Shown: positions 9,120-17,296, numbered from the stretch's first letter. The stretch: DNA of 57,422 nt from an uncultured Lentisphaerota bacterium (GCA_903921725.1 CAIXRA010000080.1:1-57422), one strand, 5' to 3'. Numbers and translations: made by a program. Notes: a model not told the origin generated them from the letters alone.

Positions 9120-9177
9120 CGTTCGTTGCATGACTGTTACAGACAAGACGACCGGCGGCGCGGAATATTAGGTGTCA

Positions 9178-9203
9178 CCCAAAATTTCCTTTGCGCCTTT
9201 GCG
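9178..9203. repeat. TTTGCGCCTTTGCGTC repeat unit
   Basis: A single arm of another 9-nt-period family, just downstream of the stop codon of the minus-strand secretin-like gene. A degenerate relative is seen at 13265-13310 (CCTTCGCGCCCTTGCGCTTC). Confidence 0.5.
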
Positions 9204-9211
9204 TCTTCTGT

Positions 9212-10186
9212 TCATTCTCCCCGCTTCGTTTTCCCCTCCGCCTTCCCGTCTTCCAGCCCCGGCGGCGGCCGCCGCGGCTTGACTACCGTCGCCTTCAGCG
9301 TGATTCCCAGGCTGCTGCCGTTGAACAGCTCGCCCTTCCCCAGCAGCCGCGTAAATACCTCCCGCTGCGACTGCGTCAGGCCGCCAATCGGCGTCGGCAC
9401 GCCGTCCGCCACCCGCACATGCGTCGAAAGCTCCTTCACGTCCACGCTCAGCGGTGCCGGCCCGCGCGACGTGATCCGCGGGAAGACCTCCAGGTCGATC
9501 GTGCCGTCCGCCTGCGCCATCGGACGCACCCACAGGCTCGCCCCCAGCTCCTGCCAAACATAGTCCGGCTTCCACCAGCCGCGGCCGCACCCGTACTCGA
9601 AGGTCCACCTCGGCTCCGCCACCGTCTGGCCCACCCAGATGTTCGCCGCCTTCCCACTCATCGTCAAAATCGACTGCGACGTCAGCCCCGAACTGTCCAC
9701 CCGGTTGTCCCGCGCGCCGATGACCGCGCCGCCGCTGACCTTCGTGTGCCCGTCCACCCGCCGCACCACCACGCCGCCGTTGCGCACGCCGATGTCGCGC
9801 ACCCCCGACTGCCCCGCCTCGCGGAACGTCACCTCCACCCGCACGTTCACCGGCTCGGGGTCCGACTCCTTCAGCAGCGCCAGCACCGCCTCCACATTTT
9901 CCGGCGCGTCCATGATGAGGATCTTCCCCTGCGCGGGCATGGAAACCACCCGCCCCTGCGGCGAAAGCGCCATCTGCGCCACCATCCCCGCCTCCTCCGG
10001 CGACAGTGACTTCAAGGAATAGGCCGCCGCCTTCTGCCCCGCCGCCTGCTTTGCCGGAACCACCACAACCGGAGCCGCCGCAGGCTTAGCCTCCTTGGCA
10101 ACACTCTCCCCGGCTACCGCCGCCCACGCCGCGCCCGTCCAAACCGCCGCCAGCACGGCCAACCCAAATACCTGGATTTTTTTCAT
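9212..10186 (-). CDS. Short secretin-fold (type II/III secretion) protein
   Basis: Exported 324-aa protein. The start (MKKIQVFGLAVL, base 10186) gives a Sec signal peptide ending AAWAA; the longer frame to 10768 runs through hisE antisense and is not real. Residues about 85-120 (GKILIMDAPENVEAVLALLK, then VRVEV) resemble an N-domain/NolW repeat of secretins. The C-terminal half has secretin-core features: SILTMSGKAANIWVGQ, then DGTIDLEVFPRI and STHVRVADGVPTPIGGL. It is much shorter than a pilus or T2SS secretin (over 500 aa) and has no pilotin or ATPase nearby. It could be a stand-alone outer-membrane secretin domain or a sensor derived from one. The family call is reasonable; the role is unknown. 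Confidence 0.65.
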   Translation of the reverse strand: MKKIQVFGLAVLAAVWTGAAWAAVAGESVAKEAKPAAAPVVVVPAKQAAGQKAAAYSLKSLSPEEAGMVAQMALSPQGRVVSMPAQGKILIMDAPENVEAVLALLKESDPEPVNVRVEVTFREAGQSGVRDIGVRNGGVVVRRVDGHTKVSGGAVIGARDNRVDSSGLTSQSILTMSGKAANIWVGQTVAEPRWTFEYGCGRGWWKPDYVWQELGASLWVRPMAQADGTIDLEVFPRITSRGPAPLSVDVKELSTHVRVADGVPTPIGGLTQSQREVFTRLLGKGELFNGSSLGITLKATVVKPRRPPPGLEDGKAEGKTKRGE

Positions 10187-10345
10187 CGGTCGGGACTCCA
10201 TTTTGTGGTCAACGACTGTCCGCCGCCCGCTTCCGGGCCGGCCGCGGGCCGCCGGGGCATTCCGTCCTGCGCTTATGGCGGAACCCGCTTTTTGGAATAT
10301 ATTCGTCCACAGTCGTATTAACCAGCACAGAAAGCTGAACGGGTC

Positions 10346-10609
10346 ATGAAACGATTCGAAGAACTGTTCGCGGAACTCGAGGCCAAGATCGCCGCCGGCG
10401 ACCCCAATTCCGGCACGGTCAAGGAGTTCCAAAAGGGCAAGCATTTCATCGGCAAGAAGATCCTCGAAGAGGCCGGCGAAGTCTGGATCGCCGCCGAGTA
10501 CGAGGGCCGGGAGAAGACCGCCGAGGAGATCTCGCAGCTCCTCTATCACGCCCAGGTCATGATGATCGCCAACGGCCTGAAACTCGAAGACGTGTACAAA
10601 TATCTGTAA
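10346..10609 (+). CDS. hisE: Phosphoribosyl-ATP diphosphatase
   Basis: Cytosolic MazG-like enzyme that hydrolyses phosphoribosyl-ATP to phosphoribosyl-AMP and pyrophosphate, the second step of histidine synthesis. The 87-aa product shows the all-helical HisE pattern with acidic metal-binding clusters: [15 protein letters not shown] and [15 protein letters not shown]. It stands alone, not fused to HisI. hisG follows in the same direction after a 170-bp repeat-filled gap; no other his gene is in the window. The ATG at 10346 is the natural start before the conserved [10 protein letters not shown]. Confidence 0.95.
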   Translation: MKRFEELFAELEAKIAAGDPNSGTVKEFQKGKHFIGKKILEEAGEVWIAAEYEGREKTAEEISQLLYHAQVMMIANGLKLEDVYKYL

Positions 10610-10633
10610 ACCGCGGGAGTGAAGAAGGGCAAG

Positions 10634-10758
10634 GCGGGGGAGATAATGGGGAAGTAGCGCTTGCGTTGGGGACGAAAACAAAAACGTCCATGGCAACTTC
10701 CCCAACAAACTTCCCTCGACCGCAACTTCCCCCATAATCTTCCCCACGACCTTCCCCT
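10634..10758. repeat. GGGGAAGTT inverted/tandem repeat between hisE and hisG
   Basis: The left part (10634-10672) includes GGGGAAGTAGCGCTTGCG. The right part (10692-10758) is an array of the reverse complement (CAACTTCCCC, AACTTCCC, TCTTCCCC) with a period near 13-14. The same family occurs at 30151-30247, where GGGGAAGTTGCGCTTGCG is nearly identical. Confidence 0.8.
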
Positions 10759-10779
10759 CATTTCTCAAGGAATCTTCCC

Positions 10780-11628
10780 ATGCTCGAAGTCGCCATCCCC
10801 AACAAGGGTTCCCTTTCCGAGGAGGCCGTCAACCTCATCAAGGCCGCCGGCTACAACTGCCGCCGCGATGAGAAGGACCTGATGGCCCGCGACCCGGAGA
10901 ACGAGACGGAGTTCTTCTTCCTCCGCCCCCGCGACATCGCCACCTACGTCAGCACCGGCGTCCTCCAGACCGGCATCACCGGCCGCGACCTGGCGATTGA
11001 CAGCGGCATGCCGTTCGTCGAACTGCTCCCGCTCGGCTTCGGCAAGTCCACCTTCCGCTACGCCGTGCCCAAGGAGTCGAAGCTCACCCCCGGCAAGTTC
11101 GGCGGCCTGCGCATCGCCACCTCCTACCCCGCCCTGGTCGAGCGCGACCTGAAGGCCCGCGGGCTCAAGGCCTCCATCGTCAAGCTCGACGGCGCGGTTG
11201 AAATCTCCGTGCGCCTCGGCGTCGCCGACGTCATCGCGGATGTGGTCCAGTCTGGGCGCACCCTCGACCAGGCCGGGCTGAAGATTGTCGGCGAACCGAT
11301 TCTCGAGTCGGAGGCGGTCGTCATCGCCCGCGACGCGAAGACGGCCAAGGCCGCCGCCGTGAAACTGTTCCTCCAGCGCCTCAGCGGCATCGTCACCGCC
11401 CGCGACTACGTCGTCGTCGAATACGACATCCCGCGCGCCAAGCTCAAGAAAGCCTGCGCCGTCACCCCGGGGATCGAATCCCCGACCATCTCCCCGCTGA
11501 GCGAGAACGGCTGGGTCGCCGTCAAGTCGATGGCCAAGCGCAGGCAGGTCAACCGGATCATGGACCAGCTCGAGGCCCTCGGCGCCAAGGGCATCATCAT
11601 CACCGACATCCGCACCTGCCGGCTTTGA
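10780..11628 (+). CDS. hisG: ATP phosphoribosyltransferase, long form
   Basis: First enzyme of histidine biosynthesis: condenses ATP with PRPP. The 282-aa product is the long, HisZ-independent form. The catalytic type IV PRTase domain is followed by an ACT-like C-terminal regulatory domain from about residue 205 (LSGIVTARDYVVVEYDIPRA, then TPGIESPTISPL and VKSMAKRRQVNRIMDQLEAL), through which histidine inhibits the long form. N-terminal signatures include LEVAIPNKGSLSEEAV and VQTGITGRD-type sequence (LQTGITGRDLAID). The ATG at 10780 follows an AAGGAA element. It is downstream of hisE; the spacer repeat may separate or modulate the two. Confidence 0.96.
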   Translation: MLEVAIPNKGSLSEEAVNLIKAAGYNCRRDEKDLMARDPENETEFFFLRPRDIATYVSTGVLQTGITGRDLAIDSGMPFVELLPLGFGKSTFRYAVPKESKLTPGKFGGLRIATSYPALVERDLKARGLKASIVKLDGAVEISVRLGVADVIADVVQSGRTLDQAGLKIVGEPILESEAVVIARDAKTAKAAAVKLFLQRLSGIVTARDYVVVEYDIPRAKLKKACAVTPGIESPTISPLSENGWVAVKSMAKRRQVNRIMDQLEALGAKGIIITDIRTCRL

Positions 11629-11732
11629 CCGCGGCCACCGGACGGGTGGCGCGGACGACGGACGGGTGGACGGTCTGAATCCCAAGGGTTCCGTGTCCGG
11701 AGAACGGCCTGCAAGCCGCAAGGAGTCCGCCC

Positions 11733-13127
11733 ATGATCCGCCTCCGCGTCTGCACCTTCCTGCTCGCCCTCGCCATCCCGCTGTCCGCCGTGCACGCCCA
11801 GCAGCCGGAGGCGTACCTGGTGGTCGGCGCCCGCGCCGACCTCTACCAGAATGGGCGCCTCGCCGCGCGCCTGCCCCCCGGCAGCATCGTCCGTGCCGCC
11901 ATTGATCCGGCACGCCCCGCCGTGCTCCGCGTGCTGCACAACGGCCGGACCTGTGATTCCGAACGCAGCCAGTACCAGACGCGCGGCGAGATGGAGCAGG
12001 CCGCCGCCGCCCGCAGCGCCGCCCTGGAAAACAGCCTCATCGGCCAGACCCAGCGCATCGACGCCAACACCGCGCGCACCAAGGAGACCTACGCCGCCCT
12101 GGTCGCCGTCAACATGGACGCCGTCCTGCGCCTCCGCTACACCGTCCTATCTCCCTACAGCGGCATGGTTCCCGGCGGCCAGCCGGTCACCTACCGCTAT
12201 GAGACCAAGATCCTCTCCACCCGCGCCCGGCAGCTCACCAAGGATTGCCTGGAGGAACTGCGGAAACTGGAGATGGAGAACCGGAAGCTGCGCGCCGAGC
12301 GCGTCGCCGCTCTGCAGGGACGCATCGCCGTCGAACAGTCCATCGTCGCACGGCGACTGGCGTTCGACACCGCCGGAACCGCCGCCGCCAGCCGTAAGCT
12401 CTATCTCTGCACCACCCGGGAGACCCCGCTTTTCCTGAACCAGAACCGCATCACCACCCTGCCAGCCGGGGCGTTCCTCGCCGGCAGCGCGACCGCCACC
12501 ACTGCCGGCTGGCTCCAGGTGTTCTGGCAGGGGCGGACCTGCGAAGCCGCCGCGAAAGACCTCCTCTCCCGCGACACGCTGGAGACGGAATTTGTCCAAA
12601 AGCAGACCTCGCTCCGCCAGCGCCTGGCCGACATCGAGGGACAGATTGCCATCGCCGGGGAACAGGAACGCATCCTCTCCACCGCCCAGCTCGCCATCGC
12701 CGTCAACACGGCCACGGCGACAACCTACATCCCGATCAACTATCCATTCGATCCCGGCAATTTCGCCGGACGCGCCGTCTATCCCCTGGCCCCCTGCCCG
12801 CGCGACGCCGTCATCGTCATGGAATACGGCCCCGCCATGCGCCTCACCAAGGAATGGACCAACGAACTCAAGGCCATGCGCCAGACCGCCGACCAGCAGC
12901 GGAAGGAAGCCGGCGCGGTCCGCCAGGAACTCGCCGTCCTCGAAGCCGGCATCAAACCGCTACTCGCCCGCTTCGAGGCCGCCTTCCCCGAGCTCCGCCC
13001 CAAGCCAGTTCCGGTGCCAGCCCCAGTTCCAGCACCAGCCCCAGTTCCGGCACCAGCCCCAGTTCCGGCTCCGACGCCGGCGCCAGCACAGGCTCAGGCC
13101 ACAGCCCCGGCCAAACCGGCGCCTTAG
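11733..13127 (+). CDS. Secreted duplicated SH3-like/coiled-coil protein with Pro-Ala tail
   Basis: Exported protein of unknown function (464 aa) with a Sec signal peptide (MIRLRVCTFLLALAI, cleaved near AVHAQ). Two copies of one module can be read. First copy, about 28-150: YLVVGARADLYQNG, LPPGSIVRA, HNGRTCDSE, then a Gln/Glu-rich helix. Second copy, about 225-320: YLCTTRETPLFLNQN, LPAGAFLAG, WQGRTCEAAA, then another coiled coil. The beta-rich part with the GRTC motif looks like a bacterial SH3 fold. The last ~45 residues are a repeated PAPVPAP tail suited to crossing or binding cell wall. AAGGAG precedes the ATG. It could be an envelope scaffold; there is no direct evidence of partners. Confidence 0.7.
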   Translation: MIRLRVCTFLLALAIPLSAVHAQQPEAYLVVGARADLYQNGRLAARLPPGSIVRAAIDPARPAVLRVLHNGRTCDSERSQYQTRGEMEQAAAARSAALENSLIGQTQRIDANTARTKETYAALVAVNMDAVLRLRYTVLSPYSGMVPGGQPVTYRYETKILSTRARQLTKDCLEELRKLEMENRKLRAERVAALQGRIAVEQSIVARRLAFDTAGTAAASRKLYLCTTRETPLFLNQNRITTLPAGAFLAGSATATTAGWLQVFWQGRTCEAAAKDLLSRDTLETEFVQKQTSLRQRLADIEGQIAIAGEQERILSTAQLAIAVNTATATTYIPINYPFDPGNFAGRAVYPLAPCPRDAVIVMEYGPAMRLTKEWTNELKAMRQTADQQRKEAGAVRQELAVLEAGIKPLLARFEAAFPELRPKPVPVPAPVPAPAPVPAPAPVPAPTPAPAQAQATAPAKPAP

Positions 13128-13175
13128 CCGCAGGGTTCATGGATCTTCTAAATCTCAAGGCGGTTGCGCCGAAGC

Positions 13176-13290
13176 GTCCATTCCGCTCTTCCACTCTTCC
13201 GTTCTTCCGCTCTTTCCCTCTTTCCCTCTTCCATTCTTCAAGCCTTCCGTTGTTCCGTTTTTCCGTTTTTCCGTGATTTTGCGGTGGTCC
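13176..13290. repeat. TTCCGTTC-type short-period array
   Basis: Tandem degenerate units (CACTCTTCCGTTCTTCCGCT, then CTTTCCCTCTTTCCCTC and CCGTTTTTCCGTTTTTCCG). It fills the 345-bp gap between the Pro-tail protein and the FHA gene; the rest of that gap (to 13472) shows no gene. The same family lies inside the A2M CDS at 8719-8752. Confidence 0.75.
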
Positions 13291-13472
13291 TTCGCGCCCT
13301 TGCGCTTCCTGACCGGACCGGACCGGATACTTTTTTTGCGGAACCACTTGCGCGGGCACCCGACTCTTCGTTATATTGGCGCATAAGCGCGCAGGATTTC
13401 ATGGTGCTGGTTCGGAGCATCACATCCGCGGGTCTGCGCCATTCGGATACATGGGCAAGGAGAGAAAAGGCC

Positions 13473-13949
13473 ATGAGCAAGCTCATCTGCACGTCCGGAA
13501 TGAACCACGGCGACGAATTCCCCCTCATGCTGGGCATCAACGTGATCGGGCGCAACGACAAGGGTTGCCAGGTCAACCTGTTCGACAAGAAAGTCTCCCA
13601 CAAGCACTGCCAGATCCTGCGCGATGGCAAGAACTACGTACTGGAGGACGTCGGCAGCCGCAACGGCACCTTCCTCAACGGCAAGCCCATCGCCCGCAAA
13701 ACCTCCATCAAGGCGGGCGACGTCATCATCGTCGGTGAAACCAAGCTCCTGGTCAGCGACAAGCCGATTGGCGACCTGATTCAGCAGACCGCCACCGACG
13801 TCGCGGCGGAACTCCAGGAAAAACGGTTCGGCAAACTCATGGAATCCGCCGCCGCCGGCGTCCAACAAAAGGGCAAAACGGCGCCGGCCCAGGACACCAG
13901 GACCACCTTCATCAAGAAAATCTCCGGCATGTTCGGCGGAAAAGGGTGA
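13473..13949 (+). CDS. FHA-domain protein
   Basis: Small cytosolic protein (158 aa) with an N-terminal forkhead-associated domain, which binds phosphothreonine peptides. Core motifs are in the expected order: NVIGRNDKGCQVNL (about 22-35), KVSHKHCQIL with the conserved Ser and His, DVGSRNGTFLNGKPI (about 61-75). The C-terminal 65 residues are a Lys/Ala-rich tail ending in MFGGKG with no recognisable domain. The start at 13473 has AAGGAGAG upstream; the longer frame to 13164 is repeat DNA. No Ser/Thr kinase or phosphatase is adjacent, so its phosphorylated partner is unknown. It ends before a bidirectional terminator. Confidence 0.85.
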   Translation: MSKLICTSGMNHGDEFPLMLGINVIGRNDKGCQVNLFDKKVSHKHCQILRDGKNYVLEDVGSRNGTFLNGKPIARKTSIKAGDVIIVGETKLLVSDKPIGDLIQQTATDVAAELQEKRFGKLMESAAAGVQQKGKTAPAQDTRTTFIKKISGMFGGKG

Positions 13950-14063
13950 CCCGCATCTCCCTGTAAACGCCGACGCTCAACCGCCCCTCGGCTTCAAGGC
14001 GGGCGTGGCACCGGGCGTCGGACGTCATATAATTACGGGCAATGAAACGGCATGAACGAAAAC

Positions 14064-14088
14064 GGCGCCCGCCGATCCGGTGGGCGCC
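14064..14088. terminator. Bidirectional hairpin terminator between FHA gene and ykgJ
   Basis: GGCGCCCGCC-GATCC-GGTGGGCGCC with one G:T, flanked by AACGAAAA on the left and TTTCGTT on the right, so the stem extends and both strands see a T-rich tail. It serves the converging FHA (plus) and ykgJ/pyrB (minus) transcripts. Confidence 0.75.
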
Positions 14089-14109
14089 TTTCGTTGGCCG
14101 GCGTTCGGG

Positions 14110-14391
14110 TCATCCCCCCGGCCGCGTCGCGCGTTCCAAAGCGGCCAGCCGCGCGGCGGCGTCCGCCGCGCACTCCCCGCACATCTCCGGGTTCGGGCGC
14201 AGGGAGGAACAGACGGGCGGGCGGCGCGGATCCCCGAACAGGCGGCAGCGGTTTTCACCCGTCAGCTGGATGCAGCGGATTCCGGCCGGCTTGCCGCGGG
14301 GCATGCCGGGAATCGCCGAGGAAATGGACGGCTCGATGCAGCACGCGCCGCACCCCGCCCGGCACGCCGCCGCCGTTTCAGCCGGGCTCAT
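14110..14391 (-). CDS. YkgJ-family cysteine-cluster protein
   Basis: A 93-aa protein with eight cysteines in the YkgJ/UPF0153 pattern: CRAGCGACC near residues 10-18, CIQL and NRCRLF in the middle, PVCSSLRPNPEMCGEC near the C terminus. The family probably binds zinc or an Fe-S cluster (family knowledge); the function is not established. Its ATG overlaps the pyrB stop codon by 4 nt (ATGA), so it is translationally coupled to pyrB and is the last gene of the argF-pyrB run before the terminator. It is at the short end for the family. Confidence 0.8.
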   Translation of the reverse strand: MSPAETAAACRAGCGACCIEPSISSAIPGMPRGKPAGIRCIQLTGENRCRLFGDPRRPPVCSSLRPNPEMCGECAADAAARLAALERATRPGG

Positions 14392-15467
14392 GCCAGGCCG
14401 GAGTCGAAATAGTCGGCGATGTCGCGGTCACGGCCGAAGATGGTGGCCATGAGGGCGGCGCGGATCCACATGCCGTTGCGGACCTGGCGCCAGTAGACGG
14501 CGCGCGGGTCGCGGTCCACGGCGACCGCAATCTCCTGCCGGCGCGGCAGCGGGTGCAGGATGACGCCGGTGGGCTTGAGCAGGCCGAGGTGCTGTTCGGT
14601 GAACCAGAACCGGCTGGTGTCGATCTTTTTGCTCTCGCCGTCCTTGTCCCACTCGTCCTGGATGCGGGTCATGTAAATCGCGTCGGCCAGCGGAATCACC
14701 TTTTCGAAGTCGGACGTCACCTCGTACTCCACACCGGCGGCGTCGAGCTGGCGGAGGATGTCGGCGCCGATCTGGAGCGGTTCCGGCGCGACGAAGTACT
14801 GCTTGATGCGCGGATAGAGCGTGAGCAGCGTGGCCAGCGAACGGACGGTGCGGCCGCGGGCGAGGTCGCCGACAAAGACGATCTTCTTGTTTTCCAGGCC
14901 GCCGGAGCGCTCGAAGCTGCGCTGGAGCGTGTAAATGTCGAGCAGCGCCTGCGTCGGGTGCTGGTCCTTGCCGGAGCCCGCGTTGATGATTGGAACCGGG
15001 CGCTCCGTGCTGGAGAGCAGCCAGGCCATCTTCTCGGCGAACCCCTGCACCGGAGTGCGCATGATGAGCAGGTCCACATAGGAGCTGAAAGTGCGTACGG
15101 AATCTTCCGGCGTCTCCCCCTTCATCTCGCTCGAGGTGGCGGCGTCGCGGACCTCGGAAACGTTCATGCCCAGAATCTGGCAGGCGGCGTAGAAGGAGAG
15201 GAAGGTGCGTGAGCTCGGCTGGCTGAAATAGAGCATGGCGCGCTTGTGCGCCAGGAGCCCGGCCAGGAATTCCATGCCGGCGCGGGTCTTGGCGATGCGC
15301 CGGATGCTGGTGGCCAGTAAACAGAGGCGGTCGAGCATGCCGCGGTCGAACTGCTGCGCGACGACGGCGTGGTACGGCCGGTCCTCCCGGTTGAAGTACG
15401 GAACCTTCTCCGCGTAGTCCAGCGTCTCAAACTCGTGCCACGAAAGGTCGATGAAGCGCTTGCCCAT
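14388..15467 (-). CDS. pyrB: Aspartate carbamoyltransferase catalytic chain
   Basis: Catalyses carbamoyl phosphate + aspartate to carbamoyl aspartate, the committed step of pyrimidine synthesis. The 359-aa product has the carbamoyl phosphate loop FSQPSSRTFLSF, the loop SSEMKGETPEDSVRTFSSY with the trans-acting Lys, DQHPTQALLDIYT, and the C-terminal LHPLPRRQEIAVAVD..YWRQVRNG signature typical of PyrB rather than ArgF. It is longer than the usual ~310 because of an N-terminal extension of about 45 residues. The start at 15467 (MGKRFIDLSW) has GAGG upstream; the frame continues further only through spacer DNA. argF is 61 bp upstream. No pyrI or pyrC is present. Confidence 0.92.
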   Translation of the reverse strand: MGKRFIDLSWHEFETLDYAEKVPYFNREDRPYHAVVAQQFDRGMLDRLCLLATSIRRIAKTRAGMEFLAGLLAHKRAMLYFSQPSSRTFLSFYAACQILGMNVSEVRDAATSSEMKGETPEDSVRTFSSYVDLLIMRTPVQGFAEKMAWLLSSTERPVPIINAGSGKDQHPTQALLDIYTLQRSFERSGGLENKKIVFVGDLARGRTVRSLATLLTLYPRIKQYFVAPEPLQIGADILRQLDAAGVEYEVTSDFEKVIPLADAIYMTRIQDEWDKDGESKKIDTSRFWFTEQHLGLLKPTGVILHPLPRRQEIAVAVDRDPRAVYWRQVRNGMWIRAALMATIFGRDRDIADYFDSGLA

Positions 15468-15528
15468 GGGGCCGGTCCTCCGGATTGGGGTATGCGGATG
15501 GCGGATGAAAGACAAAGGCGGGCGGGGA

Positions 15529-16527
15529 TCATTCCACGAGCGAGGCGACCATCATTGCCTTGATGGTGTGCATCCGGTTCTCGGCTTGGTCGAACACCTT
15601 GGAGAACGGCGCCTCGAACACGTCGTCGGTCACTTCCAGCGGCCCCAGCTTCCGCGTCACCTCCGTGTCGTGGTTGTGGAACGCCGGGAGGCAGTGCAGA
15701 AAGATGACCCTGTTCTTTTCAAGGTTGCCGGTGCGGCGGACCAAGTCCATGTTGACCTGGTAGGGGCGGAGCAGCTTCACCCGCTGGTCGAACTGGCTCT
15801 CCTCGCCCATCGAGACCCAGACATCGGTGTAGAGCACGTTGGCGCCGCGCACGCCGGACATGGGGTCGTTGTCAACCTTCACCCGGCAGCGGTTGCGCTT
15901 CGCGGCCTCCTCGGCCAGCTCCATGGCCATTGCGCCGGGTTCCAGCTCCGGCGGGCAGCAGACCGTCATGTCCACGCCGGCTTTGGCGCAGCCGTGCATG
16001 AGGGAGGTGGCGACATTGTTGCGGCCGTCGCCGACGTAGGCGACCTTGAGCCCCGACAGGGAGCCGAAATGCTGCTGCATCGTCTGCAGGTCCGCCAGAA
16101 TCTGCGTCGGGTGCGCGTCGTCCGTCAGCCCGTTCCACACCGGCACGCCGGCGTAGGTGGCGAGCTGGACCACCGTGCCGTGCGAAAAGCCGCGGAAGAG
16201 GATGCCGTCGAACATGCGCCCCAAAACGCGCGCGGAGTCCGCAACCGATTCCTTCTTGCCGAAATGGATGTCGTTCTTGCCGAGGTATTCGGCGTGCGCC
16301 CCCTCCTCGCTGGCGGCGACGGTGGCGGCGCAGCGGGTGCGGGTGGATGCCTTCTCGAAGACCAGCACGATGTTCTTGCCGGCCAGAAGGGCCCTGGGGC
16401 GCGGCGACGGGCGGTCGCGCCTCGCCTTCATCCGGGCGGACATGGCGACAAGCTCCAGCATTTCGGCGTCGGTCACATCGTCCAGCGTCAGCAGACTCTT
16501 GCCGTAGAGGGAGGGAATCGGGTTCAT
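15529..16527 (-). CDS. argF: Ornithine carbamoyltransferase
   Basis: Makes citrulline from ornithine and carbamoyl phosphate in arginine synthesis. The 332-aa product carries the carbamoyl phosphate site FEKASTRTRCA, the FRGFSHGTVVQLA block, GLTDDAHPTQILADLQT, the ornithine-binding VWVSMGEE loop and the catalytic HCLPAFHN. The start at 16527 (MNPIPSLYGKSLLTLDDV) is the canonical N terminus, with GGGAGACACC upstream; the longer frame is spacer. It lies head-to-tail with pyrB, another carbamoyl phosphate user, so the two paralogous transcarbamylases are probably co-expressed. Identification is secure. Confidence 0.95.
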   Translation of the reverse strand: MNPIPSLYGKSLLTLDDVTDAEMLELVAMSARMKARRDRPSPRPRALLAGKNIVLVFEKASTRTRCAATVAASEEGAHAEYLGKNDIHFGKKESVADSARVLGRMFDGILFRGFSHGTVVQLATYAGVPVWNGLTDDAHPTQILADLQTMQQHFGSLSGLKVAYVGDGRNNVATSLMHGCAKAGVDMTVCCPPELEPGAMAMELAEEAAKRNRCRVKVDNDPMSGVRGANVLYTDVWVSMGEESQFDQRVKLLRPYQVNMDLVRRTGNLEKNRVIFLHCLPAFHNHDTEVTRKLGPLEVTDDVFEAPFSKVFDQAENRMHTIKAMMVASLVE

Positions 16528-16657
16528 CTCGGTGTCTCCCGTTGCGTGATTCCAAAACAGATAGCTTATCACCGGAGCGTGAAAAAACCAGCCCGCGCCC
16601 CGCAGTCCGAAGCCGGTTTTTCCGGCCGCCGGCGCGGCGCCGGAACGAGGCCCCGCG

Positions 16658-17182
16658 TCACTCCTCGGGCTCCAGCTCGCCGACATCAATCTCGGCGGTG
16701 ACGGACTGGTTGAGGAGTTCGACGTTGACGGTGATGCGGGTTTTGTCGCGCCGCCGCACGACGATGCCGCGGACGCCGACGAAGGGGCCGGAGCGGATGA
16801 CGACCGCCTGCCCCGGAACCAGTCCGGGGTTCACCACGACGGCGGAGGAGGCCGACGCCTGCTCGAAAACCAGCACCTCCCGCAGGTCGGCCAGCAGGCG
16901 CGCTTCGCGCTCGGGGTTCATCTCGAAGAAGCGCACGATGCGGTGGCACTGGGCCAGCGTCTCCCGGCCGTCCTCGCCAAGGCGCACAAAGAGATAGCCG
17001 GCGAACATGGGAAGCCGCGTCTCCACGTTCCGCCGCTGGTAGCGCTTCACTCGGCGCCGGATCGGCAGATAGTGCATGACGCCGAAGCGGGCCGCGAACT
17101 CCGCAACCTGCTTCTCGCAGCGCGACTTCACATGCACCGCCGTCCAAACAAAACCTGGACACTGCGTCAGTTCAAGTTCCAT
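16658..17182 (-). CDS. NusG-like (RfaH/UpxY/LoaP-type) transcription factor
   Basis: A 174-aa protein with an NGN domain (about 8-105: FVWTAVHVKSRCEKQVAEF, then YLPIRRRVKRYQRRNVETRL and MFAGYLFVRLG) and a C-terminal KOW domain (LVPGQAVVIRSGPFVGVRG, about 115-165). NusG-family proteins bind the RNA polymerase clamp and change elongation or termination. It is not in the secE-nusG-rplK context of housekeeping NusG, and the long basic linker RRRVKRYQRRN is typical of specialised paralogues. The start MELELTQCPG at 17182 is chosen; an upstream ATG at 17218 is in spacer repeat. Its targets are unknown; the adjacent argF is not a usual target. Confidence 0.8.
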   Translation of the reverse strand: MELELTQCPGFVWTAVHVKSRCEKQVAEFAARFGVMHYLPIRRRVKRYQRRNVETRLPMFAGYLFVRLGEDGRETLAQCHRIVRFFEMNPEREARLLADLREVLVFEQASASSAVVVNPGLVPGQAVVIRSGPFVGVRGIVVRRRDKTRITVNVELLNQSVTAEIDVGELEPEE

Positions 17183-17296
17183 GGATCCTGATTTCCGAGT
17201 GAGAATTTCCGATTTCAAGCGCGGAACCCCGGCATTCCGGCTGAGGGTTCCATGCCGGCGGCCGGCGCGATCTGGGCAAAAGGCTGGGACGGCACT

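Noticed and set aside
10634..10758. Short regular repeats considered as a CRISPR array
   Set aside because: Units are 8-14 nt, degenerate, touch each other without unique spacers and occur in both orientations; no cas genes are in the window.
12990..13120. Regular CCAGTTCCGGCACCAG DNA repeat
   Set aside because: Fully explained by the PAPVPAP protein tail; counted as a protein feature rather than an interspersed element.
17221..17249. GGAACCC..GGGTTCC hairpin after ptsI considered as a terminator
   Set aside because: There is no T-run on either strand and it lies next to GATTTCCGA-type repeats, so its role is unclear.
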